Positions 53,879-64,000 of a DNA stretch of 64,000 bases are shown piece after piece. A program made the translations under genes and the position numbers. The stretch spans positions 107,892-171,891 of the forward strand of contig JAVTVY010039232.1 in the NCBI GenBank assembly GCA_036873755.1, written 5' to 3'. This DNA is from Hanleya hanleyi (lineage: Eukaryota > Mollusca > Polyplacophora > Lepidopleurida > Hanleyidae). A model generated the notes under the pieces. That model searched no databases, was not told the origin of the DNA, and saw only the letters and a program-made list of their open reading frames with translations. The first letter of the stretch is position 1. Each line of letters starts with the position of its first letter.

Positions 53879-56294
53879 TGAAACGTTTATGTGGGGAATG
53901 GATGTTTCAGATCCACAAGAGAGTGCGCAGGGTCCACAAGACAAACTGTCAGGCTACCATGAACGTATTCGTGCACTGATCTTGGCCAACGAGGGAGTTC
54001 GATTCAACCTGTCACCTTGCCTGGATCGAGGAGGTTGGAAAGGAAGACCTGTAATGACAACCAAAGCAAATTAATACAATACTGACATATAATTCTATGA
54101 GCAGGAATACAGGATTCAGGTCGCGGTAGCGTACAATCCCTGCAAAGAAGATCCCTCATCTATGAATTGAATTTACCTGTATTCTTATAGTTATCTTAAA
54201 CCGAAGTTCAATAAAATAGAAAGATATATACAAAATTATATAGCCCTAGCTATATCGCGATCAGGCCTGGTCACAGCCACAGTCTGGTCACGACCGGTTC
54301 TCGCGTGGTTGGGTCCAGCTTCTATCTTCCGTCCCCAGGTCTTCGTGATAGGATCCAGCGTCTATCTTCCTTCCCCAGGTCTTCGTCCACTCCCGTATAG
54401 ATGGACTTGACGTCGTGTCTCGTCTTACACGACCTGGCCCTTCCGTGGTTATGTCCGGCGTGTGTCTTCCTTCCCCCGGTCTTCTTCCCTCGGGCTGTAT
54501 GGACTTCTCGTCATCGTCGTGTCTCGTCTTACACGACCTGGCCCCTCCAAGCGTTGGTAACTGTCAATGGATGCGGACGGCCTGGGCACGACAGTACTAT
54601 CACAGTACAAAGGCTTCTACGGCACCGGCCCATCTCTCTGTAACACCGCAGGACTATTCAACTGTATGGCTCACCACAGCAGCAGACGGCATCCCTCGTA
54701 GGAATACACCCCCAGGCTTCAGCGACCCCGCTCACAGCGACTCACTCCGCGGCCCGGCTCCAAGGACGAATCATCAAGGCTAGAGTTCACGGCTACACGG
54801 TCCACATAGGATCGGACATCGATAACACACGGTGGATGGGTAGGTACCTGGTCTAGTAACCCTCTTCCTATACTACTGTATGGCCACCTAGTATAGGAAC
54901 CCTCTTTCTATACTACTGTAGGGTCACCTGGTATAGGAACCCTCTTTCTATACTACTGCATGGTCTTCCGCAATGGGTGGGCAATCGGTCACGGTTTCCC
55001 CCTTTATATACTACTGTATGAGACAGTATTAATCTATGATTGGCCGTGAATTACTCAATGTATGTACAGGGAGGCGAGAGACCGTATGCTTATGGGGCCG
55101 TGACTGGATAATCGTTTATGGTACGATTTACTGGGTACGTGTATATATATCAAACTCTAGACCTGGGCCTATAGCTTGTGAGTGTTAGCATGAATGTATT
55201 TCAACCCGTAGGTTGTGCGTTTAAGTACGTGTGTGCATGGATAATTGTTTATGTAGGAACTGTGTTTGATTTGGTTTAGCTGTACCCTCTTCACAGAGAC
55301 GAGCGTCTCCTACCGGATACAGCTTTATCGATACCATTAACCACAGGGCCTTACCTGCACAACTGTTCAATACGGTTGAGTCAAGTAGAGATGCGGCTAA
55401 GGTATGGCCATGCTATCAACACTAATGCCGTTAGTTAATTCCCAGAGCTAAACCTGCACGTCTGTGCGATACGGACGAGGATCAGGTAGAGTTAGAAATA
55501 ACCGTCAACGATAAGTGTCTATACCCTATCTCTCAGTGCTGTACCCGCACACCTGTGCATTACGGTTCAGACAGGTAGAGATCGGAGTAGAGTAAACACA
55601 GCCCGGACGTGTGAATGTAAGTGAGTGTAAATGTATGCTATGATGCTATAGGATTCGGCGGCGGCACTTCTTCAATTCGGCGGTCTGGTCCCGGCCCGGC
55701 GGCGGCAAGAATTCGGCGGCCTGATCACGGTCCTTCTCCGGCCCGGTAATGTATTGGATTTCTTCTCCCCGATACAACCGAACGTGTTCTCGCCTCAAAG
55801 TTTCTGCTGGTCTGCCTCGTTTCCGCGGGAGCCTGGCTTATATAGGGCTACCGCTCTTCTGGGGATAAAGGTAGAAACAGACGTCGAAGATACCAGCGCC
55901 CTCTTTATTGTCAAATTACCACAATCCCCGATCAGTTTATCTGGACTTCGCTGGATAAATATGGCTATGGAGGAACAAACCATAATTCATAACGGACGTA
56001 ACTGGTAAATCTCAGCTTCCAACTCTCTCTAGTTAATTCATACGACGACCGCAAAGTTCACTGTCCTTATCTGCATATTCTAATGTTGACTTCCGGATTT
56101 CTGACTGACGTCATCTACAGCGAAACAAGCAAGCATCACCAGGGTTCCTTTTGCCGTCCCAACTGATCGTTTGAGATAACTTCACCGGGATTTCGAGGCC
56201 TTGTCTGTCTCCCGGATTATTGTAGTTCATTCTAGGAAAATTACAGCGTTGAATTCCATCAGGTAAGTGAACCGCACACGTTAACACAATGTCA
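53879..56294 (-). mobile_element. 2,416-bp LTR-type repeat, copy 2
   Basis: Identical by eye to 50043-52458 except for a few bases (for example near 55071 and 55213). Its right end AATGTCA is followed by unrelated sequence. No target duplication matching the left side of the array (47614-47618) was found. Confidence 0.7.
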
Positions 56295-57280
56295 CTTTCG
56301 ATTTCACAGTAGTCACGTGTCAAACACCAGCAGTGATTTATTAAAGGGAAACCCAAGGGGTCGTGTGCATTCTGCACTTTCGTTACACTACTGTTGTAAC
56401 TATGCTATCAAAATGCAACAGTATGTGCCATTTCATATCTTGAGTTTCAAATAAATTCTGGGACCTCCACATAAAATATAAAAAACAAATGATCATTAAC
56501 CGAGTGATAATTTGGGATTTTACTTATTGAAAATTGGCCAGAATGCATCTCCAAACACCTGGAGACTGATAGCCATATTATCAGTATTGTAGAGAGAAGT
56601 AGCACTGATTCTGGATAGGAAGTGTTTACAGACACAGACTCTAGTCCCCAAGTGTATTATGCAATGAATCAACCACTTCAGGTTTTATTATATGAATGGT
56701 CAACATACAGGCATACGCTAGGTGGGCCTGCAAGGCAAAGTTGAATATCAGTGTTACAGTATGTCTATTTAATTTTTTGAATCCTTTTAATTTTCCATAC
56801 GGTATCTTACTATACTGATGGCAGCCTATTTTCTCTGACAGCATTTTAGCATTTGTGTGTGTAAGCAGGGTCTGATTTAACCTAGATTTAGATATATTCA
56901 ACTGTCAATATCATATTGCCACATATTCCCCAGTGCTAGCAGCACCAATGTTCTTTCAATCCATTTTCAAGCCATAGTGTTAATAAAATTATGAATTGTA
57001 AAAAAGAATGTATAATGAATATAAATAAAACATTATGTTGATGGGTCGAGAAATCCATATGGGAGGTCAATCCTTTGAATTCATTTGTCTGTCTAACAAG
57101 ATCACAATGACAAACTTCATGAAGAGCCAATAAATTGTGCTAGATAAGTTTACTGTCTATAGTGCTACCCAATGATGAACAAATATCACGAAACTACATG
57201 ATGAAGCAAAATCCCCAGATCTGGCCTAGAGAATGTAGATATTGGTTTGAAGTCATGAGAATTTCACGTATTAAAACAAG
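56295..57280. other. No gene seen
   Basis: AT-rich sequence; minus-strand ORFs of 62-86 codons show no recognisable domain. Confidence 0.4.
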
Positions 57281-58060
57281 CGCTGGATGAGCGCAAAGAC
57301 CTCCGTCGAGGCAACAGGGTCCGTAGGGGAATACATCACTGAATAACATAAGGCCGGATGCCAAGCTCAGTTTGGCATTTGTTGGACGTTACCTTCACCA
57401 AATGGCAGAAATGCTGGGAATATGTGGATACAGGAAGGGAGTATTTTCATCTGCACCCTAAAGTGCCCACTCCCAGTCAGTTGCCCCCCGGTACAAAGAG
57501 GTAAGGTACTTAAGGATGACCACTGGTCACAACAGACTAAAAGCCCACATGTACAGACTCAAACTGGTAGATAGTCCTCTTTGTGAATGTGACCAATCTC
57601 CTGAGACCCCCGAGCATGTTCTTCTAGAGTGTCCTCTTTGGACGACGGCAAGGGAGATAATGCAGAACACTATTGAAGTGCACTATGTTAAATTCAATAC
57701 TCCTCTAGTAGAGCGACGCTATGACTACAGAACTCTGTTAGCCCCTGATCACAGCTCTCCGATAACCAGAAATTCAATCAAGCAAGCAGTGACTACATTT
57801 GTGGCATCTATTGATGCTAACCTGTAATCCACGAATGTGACTCCAATCAGCATAATAAGGAACACTAACTGTATATATGTTTTGAGTTTTATTTTGATAT
57901 GGCACACACTTGCACGACTGGGTATCGGAACCGGAAATGTAAATACGTTGTGGAAATACCTAGTGTTTTGTTTAATTGTTACCTGTGGGATACCTGAAAC
58001 TACCCAGTGACCAGAATAGGCTACGGAATAGAGCCTTAAATCAGACAGCAACAACAACAA
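57281..58060 (+). mobile_element. 3' fragment of a non-LTR retrotransposon
   Basis: The frame 57516-57827 (103 codons) has 'TGHNRLKAHMYRLKLVDSPLCECD' and 'ETPEHVLLECPLW', the C-terminal RNase H/zinc-knuckle-like end (CxC...H...C) of Jockey/I-like elements. The 3' UTR ends in a (CAA)n stretch near 58050. It is heavily 5'-truncated. The plus frame upstream is broken. Confidence 0.75.
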
Positions 58061-60444
58061 CTTCACCAATGATAATTAACCTGGGGTTGAGGGTTCCCCA
58101 CTAGCATGTCCAGCTACATGTGTAGGGATGTGGAAGTCACATTCCCTGCAAATTTTTATTTGTCTGATTTCACGTGCTTGAAATATTGGGATATGGACTA
58201 GAGTATATTGATGGAAAACCTGGAATACTGCTCGAGACATTAGGCTCCTTCCCACCCCCACCTCCCCCTGAGAGGATGCCCCCACCCAAATCAACACGTT
58301 AGCGGCAGAAATGAGACCCTGTATGCCTAGTTTTACCAACTTGCTTGTGATTTTGTGCTATAGGCCCTACACATCAACACTTCATATTTTGTATGTGTAC
58401 AGTATAGCAATGATCCTCACTGACAGAATCCTCTACAAAACACACCTGATTTTACCGACACTCCGTTCTGATCTGTCTCAGCATCTTGTGATGATTCAAT
58501 GTGCTCCGAATAATTTTGTACACTGGTGTTACAGGTCACCTTCACCATAATGTATCAATTACCATGAACTTGTACATGTATCACATTCATATTGAATGGT
58601 GATGGCTGATGAGAATATTGCCCATATGGAACAAATGGCTGGATTCCAGCGAATAAAAAGTTAATGTTAATTATAAACAACATACAATTACTAATACTAT
58701 CAAATAATTATGTTTATTCCTTGTCGACATCAATATAATACATACAATATTATGACTGAATCATGGTAACAGATATTCAAGGGTATATATGTCTACACTA
58801 AACTGAAGGAGACCCATGATACATATTATATTATGTTGTAGAACTTCACTTGCTAATCTCGATTATGTTGCTTATTGTGAAAATAAATGACGTTATGAAA
58901 ATAAATTTAGTATGATTGCCCATTGCCCTCAAATTAGAAATATCTTCAGCAGCTAAAGTTAAGCCAATCATAACAATATATAACACCATGGTATTGTTGT
59001 AATATCCCCCAGGTATTGATCTTTGGTTAAGAATGTAATGAGATACATATATACCGGGTCTTTGTGTTATTCTGTATGCAGTTCATTCTGTATGTATTTT
59101 ATACATGTACATATACCAGAAGTGAAATTGAAATTTGAATAAAATAATCAAAATATGTTCGGTTTTTACCTCTACTCAGGAAATGAAGTCTTTGTTTCTT
59201 GAAGCTAAATCATTTTAGACACTCAAGTCCTTACCTGGTCAAGGGAGATAATTTTGTAAAAAAAAAACAAACAAAAAAACAAGTATAGATCCACACTGGT
59301 GCAGAGCAGAAAGTTTTATGACCTTTGATGATATTTGTGGAGCATGCTGCAGGACTTCAACTTTCATGAATCTGATATTATCCACACAATCCCATTCTAC
59401 ATGATATTTTTGCCATAGCACAGATAAAATAGGTCCCTTCATTTATCTGTTGTAGATCCAGGAGCTATTGTGAGCTGCAGGTTTTGTAAAAGTTAGATCC
59501 AATTATTCTGAGTGAAGGAATGAAATCTGGCATGGTTGTTTTAAGTTAGAACTTGGCATCCTTGGAAATGTCTGACCGATTGACACATGTATCACCCTGC
59601 ATTTGGTCATCACATGCGTAATGTTTATTTCGTGAGGAATCAGCTGATATCCAATGGAGGAGGAGAGGGTGTGGTTTGCACAATACTATGCGGCCAATCA
59701 CTGGCTCTGATTTTCACCACCTCTGTCATACCACACCTTTCTGACACAGCTAAACCAATCGATAGTCTGTATTGGTACTTCCAAGTTCATCCAGTACATC
59801 CATTGTGTAACAGTCCTGTTGCGTCTTATATCAGAAGTGCTGAATCCATGACCTGCATGTTGGAATCAATTGTATACATTTAATATCAAAACTCAGTTTA
59901 CTGAAAATGTTTATGGCCTTCATTATATTTCATTCTTTCATCATACACAACAAGGTGTAATCCATTATACCAGTTCTCACAGCATACGTGTACTCAATAG
60001 TATTGGGACCTGAATGGTATCCTTACTCAAGGTAATTTGAGAATAGATTCAAGAATAATTTTTAATTCAGTGTATTGAAATGTTAATTGACATGTATGCT
60101 GCTGGGAGATGAACCCTTGAAATGGGAATTGCAGGCCTGCAAGTGGCTCACAGTGAAAATATAGGAGAAAATATAGGAGGAAATTTGCAAAAATATAGGA
60201 GAAATTTCAAATATAGGAATTTTCAGAATAAAATATAGGAAAATACAGGAAATAAAGGAGTGTAAGACAGGTCTGTACTACATTGTGTGTTCCAAACTTG
60301 GTAGTTTTCTGGTGTTTAATCAAATGACTTTCACGTCCTAGTGGTGGTCTTTCAGGCGACCTGTTCTCTTGTTTGATTCAGCATAGAGAGATTGAAATGT
60401 TTTGATATTTGCCGAGCGAAGCGAGGCGAAAAAAAAATGCCGAA
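58061..60444. other. No gene seen
   Basis: Only short ORFs. Near 60160-60260 an 'aaatataggaga' phrase recurs six to seven times. Confidence 0.4.
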
Positions 60445-61119
60445 TTATATTTGTTATTTACGGCATTATTCTGAGAAACTATAACTATTAATGCATTCTG
60501 TTATAATATTTATACGATTCTGTTTTTATCTAGTATATTTTCAATTATATATCGGATCCTGCAAAGCCGTTATTCGTCGATTCATTCTTCCACGCATAAA
60601 ACTTCGAGAATCAAAGATGGTGGCTGAATTTCAGCCTGGGGTGAATGTAATAATAGCGAGTATTGTGATTTCTGTGTTTGTTGATTATTGTTGGTCCCTC
60701 TGGGGAATGAATGTTATGACTCAATAAAATGTTTCAATGATATAAGAGGTAAATGAAGACGAACCTTTTGAATTGCATGAGTTACCATATTGGAAGCGAC
60801 TAATTGAAGAACAAAGAACTTTTATTGAGTCATAACATTTATTCCCCAGAGAGAACAAAAATAATCAACAAACACAGAAATCACAATACACGTCATCTAT
60901 TTATTTATTTTTACATTCACCCCATGCTGAAATTCTACTGCCATCTTTGATTCTCGAAGTTTTATGCGCGGAAGAATGAATCGACGCATAATTTAGGGCC
61001 TTGCAGGATCCGATATGTACCTGAAAATATACTAGATAAAGTAGAATCGTATTAATATTATAACATAATGCATTAATAGTTGTAATTTCTCAGAATAATG
61101 CCGTAAATAACAAATATAA
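60445..61119. mobile_element. Fold-back (long inverted repeat) element
   Basis: Arms of ~285-295 bases (60445-60730 and 60822-61119) are inverted copies of each other around a ~90-base spacer. 'gccga' on both sides (60439-60443, 61120-61124) fits a target duplication. The arms differ by small indels, including a T/A-rich insertion near 60895. The 78-codon ORF in the left arm has no recognisable domain. Confidence 0.8.
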
Positions 61120-61124
61120 GCCGA

Positions 61125-61990
61125 CTGGGCACGGCCGTCACGGCTGGGTAATCGACTGGGAATCGGCTGGGCAGCGGCTGGGCAACGGCTGGGTAATAGT
61201 TTGACCCCATAACCTCGCGTGCATTTGATATGCAACAACAACAACTTGGACTATTTGGTTGGCTTCGGCATAAGTCATCAGCCGACAAATACTTTCCGAT
61301 ATATAGAAATGACGGGTGGTATACTAGGGATCATTGTGTTGTAATGACATAAAATAGCGACAAAAAACTTACCAGAAAAACGGCAAAAAATCACATCGTC
61401 CATCTGTTGGTGTTCAATCTTCTGCTAGAAGCCACCAACTTGACTGCCGTAACTCGTGAAGCATGATGGGAAGTGGAACCCGACTACAGAAGCAAGGCCC
61501 ATTGAAATGCATTGGATGAGGGTTCCCCAGTATTTCATTTTTGTCCAAAAAGAATGCTTCAAAATTTCGTCGGGAACCATAATATACCCTATTGGAAATC
61601 ACATTGATCGTGCGTTCCCCATATGCATTCCTAGAAAAATAAATGGCCATTTGGCTTACAACGAATGTGAATTATAACACTAGGAATGTTATATTCATGT
61701 TAGGCAAATTAGAATTACTTTTCCTTGATTCAAAGTAAATTTCCATTTTGTGAAAAAAATCTTATTTTGAGATGCAAAAAAGCGTCTCGATGATTTCACC
61801 AACACCACCAAAATCTGGTCAGTCCATTGCCTATCTTGCAAGATCAATATACCCAAATTTCATGGAAATCAAGTTGTTTAGAAGATATCATTTTACACAT
61901 GTATACCTGCATTCATGTCTATATAGCGTCAACTAGTGATGACCAAATACCACAAAAACAAGCAGGTGAAATCTAAAGCCCTGGGAAAAT
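61125..61990. other. No gene seen
   Basis: Short 'ggctgggcaacggctggg' phrase repeats near 61130-61195; otherwise unassigned. Confidence 0.4.
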
Positions 61991-61994
61991 GGTA

Positions 61995-62296
61995 CTTTAA
62001 TCATGATAATGATTATGGAGGTTTTGACGTTAAGTCAGATAAATGAAATTTTTCATCTAAATAGCAATTTCGTTTGCACTGAAAGGGAATTATCACATCG
62101 GTAATTCTATATTTATGCTTGACAACCTAGAATAGAACAATTTTTTAATATTTCTTCAAGCGAATTGGTAAATTTTCATTTCACGAAAAACTTCTTTTTG
62201 TTGACATGCAAAAAACGTGCCGTTATAGTTATGCCAGATAAACCAAAACCTTTTCAGCACATTGCCTATCCTTCAAGACCATTGTAATAAAATTTC
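61995..62296 (+). repeat. Second copy of the 14440 dispersed repeat
   Basis: Follows 14450-14745 closely and stops abruptly at 62296 where the inverted-repeat block begins. Confidence 0.7.
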
Positions 62297-63843
62297 ACTG
62301 GTGACGTCATCAGTGAGAGTAGTAGCGAAAGCGGGAGTTTCGGAGGTGCGATGGAGTGCATTTGGAGTAGATAACGGCCTATTTTTCCATCCAACTACCT
62401 GGTAGAGTTACCTGTGAGTGTGAGTGTATGCGTGCGTGTGTGTGAGTGAGTGACTGAGTGAGTGAGTGTGAGTGAATGAGTGAGTGAAGCGTGCACAACG
62501 CCCGTGAGGCGTCCCCAACGCCCGTCTTAACGCATGGTGCGGGTGCAGCACAGGTACGCGCGCATGCATGCGATGACGTCATTTCCGAGCTATGAGCTCC
62601 ACAAGCTTTGAGCTCCAAGAGCTCCGATCCAAGAGCTCTGCCACACGGGAGCTACCACCACCACCGGGCGTTGATGCCCGTCAACGCCCGGTGGTGGTTT
62701 TGGTGGTGGTGGTGGTGGCGGTGGTGTGTGGTGGTGGTGGTGGTGGTGGTGGTAGTGTCTGTAAATATAGGAATGAACATGTGTCCCTTATCAGTCCAAA
62801 TCGTGGGGAAAAATTGGCACTGAGCCAATTATAAAACATGTTCTTTCGCTACTACTCGCACTGATGACGTCACCCATGACGTCACAGATGCTGTGGACAT
62901 CCCCCAAATGGAGTCTACACCCCGAGAGCTGCAAGATGACACTTTCCACGACACATTCGAACCAAAGATGGTCCATCTCTACACCAAATACCTTCTTTCA
63001 CCGCCCCAAAATGCTCACTTTGGCTACTACTCCTACTGATGACGTCACCAATGACATCACAGATGACGTGGACATCCCTCAAACCGTGGTCTGCACCCCG
63101 AGAACTACAAGATGACACCCCACAGGACGCATTCGGACCAATAGTGGTCCATCTCTACACCAAATTAGGCGGGACCCATACAAGGTCCAGTTTTCGACAC
63201 CAGATGACCACATTCCGACAAAATGATCAGTTTTTGACACCGGACGTGCCGCCATCTTGAACCAGAAGACAGACGCCGCCATCTTGGATATGTCCCATAA
63301 TGAACTGGGTCAAAATACTCGCTTCTGATTGGCTGAGGACAGCGCCCCACACAACCGGAAGTGAGCGCCCCACAAATGAGAGGCAATTTCCACTTTTCCT
63401 ACGAGAGCTTCACACTGATACCCCACACGGTCCATTTGACCGGGAATGGTCAACCACTCAACAAACCTCCACGAATCCCCAAAATGCCTGCTTTCTATAC
63501 GACGGCCAGACTGCGCATGCGCAAAATGATGAAAACGGACGATACATTAGTCCAGTCGGATCCCACTCACTCAGTCACCGTCGTTAGTGCGTCCATGCGT
63601 TAAGACGGGCGTTGGGGACGCCTCACGGGCGTTGTGCACGCTTCACTCACTCACTCACTCACTCACTCACTCACACTCACTCACTCACTCACACACACAC
63701 ACGCGCGCATACACTCATACTCACAGGTAACTCTACCAGGTAGTTGGATGGAAAAATAGGCCGTTATCTACTCCAAATGCGCTCCATCGCACCTTAGAAA
63801 CTCCCGCTTTCGCTACTACTCTCACTGATGACGTCACCAGTGA
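62297..63843. repeat. Inverted-repeat block with Polinton-like ends
   Basis: The arms 62297-62545 and 63595-63843 are inverted copies that include AGTAGTAGCG (62318) and CGCTACTACT (63820), similar to the AGTAGTAACC end of the Polinton. Each arm contains a (TGAG)n/(CTCA)n tract (62400-62490, 63640-63690). The ~1-kb centre holds a (GGT)n tract (62690-62755) and ~160-bp tandem units. Confidence 0.65.
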
Positions 63844-64000
63844 CGTCACAGGTGACGTGGAGATCCCTTCAAGTCGTGGTCTACACCCCGAGAGCTACAA
63901 AATAATACTTCCCTAGACACATTCGGACCAGTAGTGGTCCATATCGGCCTCAAAATGTTTATTTCCATACTACGGCCTGCCTGCGCATGCGCAGAATGGC
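62840..64000. repeat. Tandem CRE-containing units, likely TIR of a second Polinton-like element
   Basis: Units with 'ctactactcncactgatgacgtcacc', 'acaccccgagag', 'acattcggacca' and 'ggtccatctctacacc' start near 62850, 63023 and 63812. GCGCATGCGCA palindromes are at 63514 and 63981. The phrase running from 'cggaccagtagtgg' to 'aaaatgtttatttccatac' and then the palindrome (63925-63998) parallels the Polinton TIR subrepeat at 47044-47115. The array runs off the window. Confidence 0.6.

Noticed and set aside
62592..62834. 80-codon frame with poly-Val/Gly
   Set aside because: Translation of a (GGT)n microsatellite.

Overview
The window is animal nuclear DNA, most likely from a mollusc or another lophotrochozoan. 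That assignment is an inference. It rests on one spliced, GT-AG-intron sulfotransferase gene, several metazoan non-LTR retrotransposon fragments, a Ty3/Gypsy-type array and an animal-type Polinton (Maverick). Only one host gene can be supported; almost everything else is mobile or tandem-repeat DNA. No tRNA, rRNA or CRISPR locus was seen.

Layout. 0-7.2 kb: nested retroelement debris. A CR1/Jockey-like element (1628-3830) is split by a 5'-truncated copy of a second reverse-transcriptase element, and several more 3'-end copies of that second element are scattered around. 7.6-12.7 kb: a five-exon cytosolic sulfotransferase gene on the minus strand. It encodes 297 residues, and its introns carry a 33-bp minisatellite, a CTGT array and a GA microsatellite. 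13.4-16.7 kb: a solo LTR, a decayed relative of the LTR found at 50 kb, and a small palindrome-filled MITE. 16.7-31.6 kb: a direct triplication of a 4.4-5.8 kb unit. Each unit holds a DNA element with palindromic arrays plus the RT half of one dead minus-strand non-LTR element. The endonuclease half of that element survives once, at 32.8-33.6 kb.

35,950-47,619: an 11.67-kb Polinton with terminal inverted repeats of about 0.95 kb. It carries a DDE integrase with a chromodomain-like tail, a packaging ATPase, a major capsid protein, a broken minor capsid gene, a pVI-like protein, an adenain-like protease, small membrane proteins and a C2H2 zinc-finger gene. In this virus-like system the ATPase, capsid proteins and protease would build and fill a particle and the integrase would insert the DNA. 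However, no protein-primed DNA polymerase B is present, the protease runs into the right TIR, and several genes are broken. The copy is therefore non-autonomous at best.

47.6-56.3 kb: a tandem Ty3/Gypsy array on the minus strand. Two nearly identical gag genes are separated by identical 2.4-kb LTR-type repeats. In one unit gag is fused directly to the integrase tail, so the rest of pol is missing. 56.3-62.3 kb: mostly unassigned, with a non-LTR 3' fragment and a fold-back element. 62.3-64 kb: inverted-repeat and tandem-repeat DNA that shares motifs with the Polinton TIRs, probably the edge of a second, related element running off the window.
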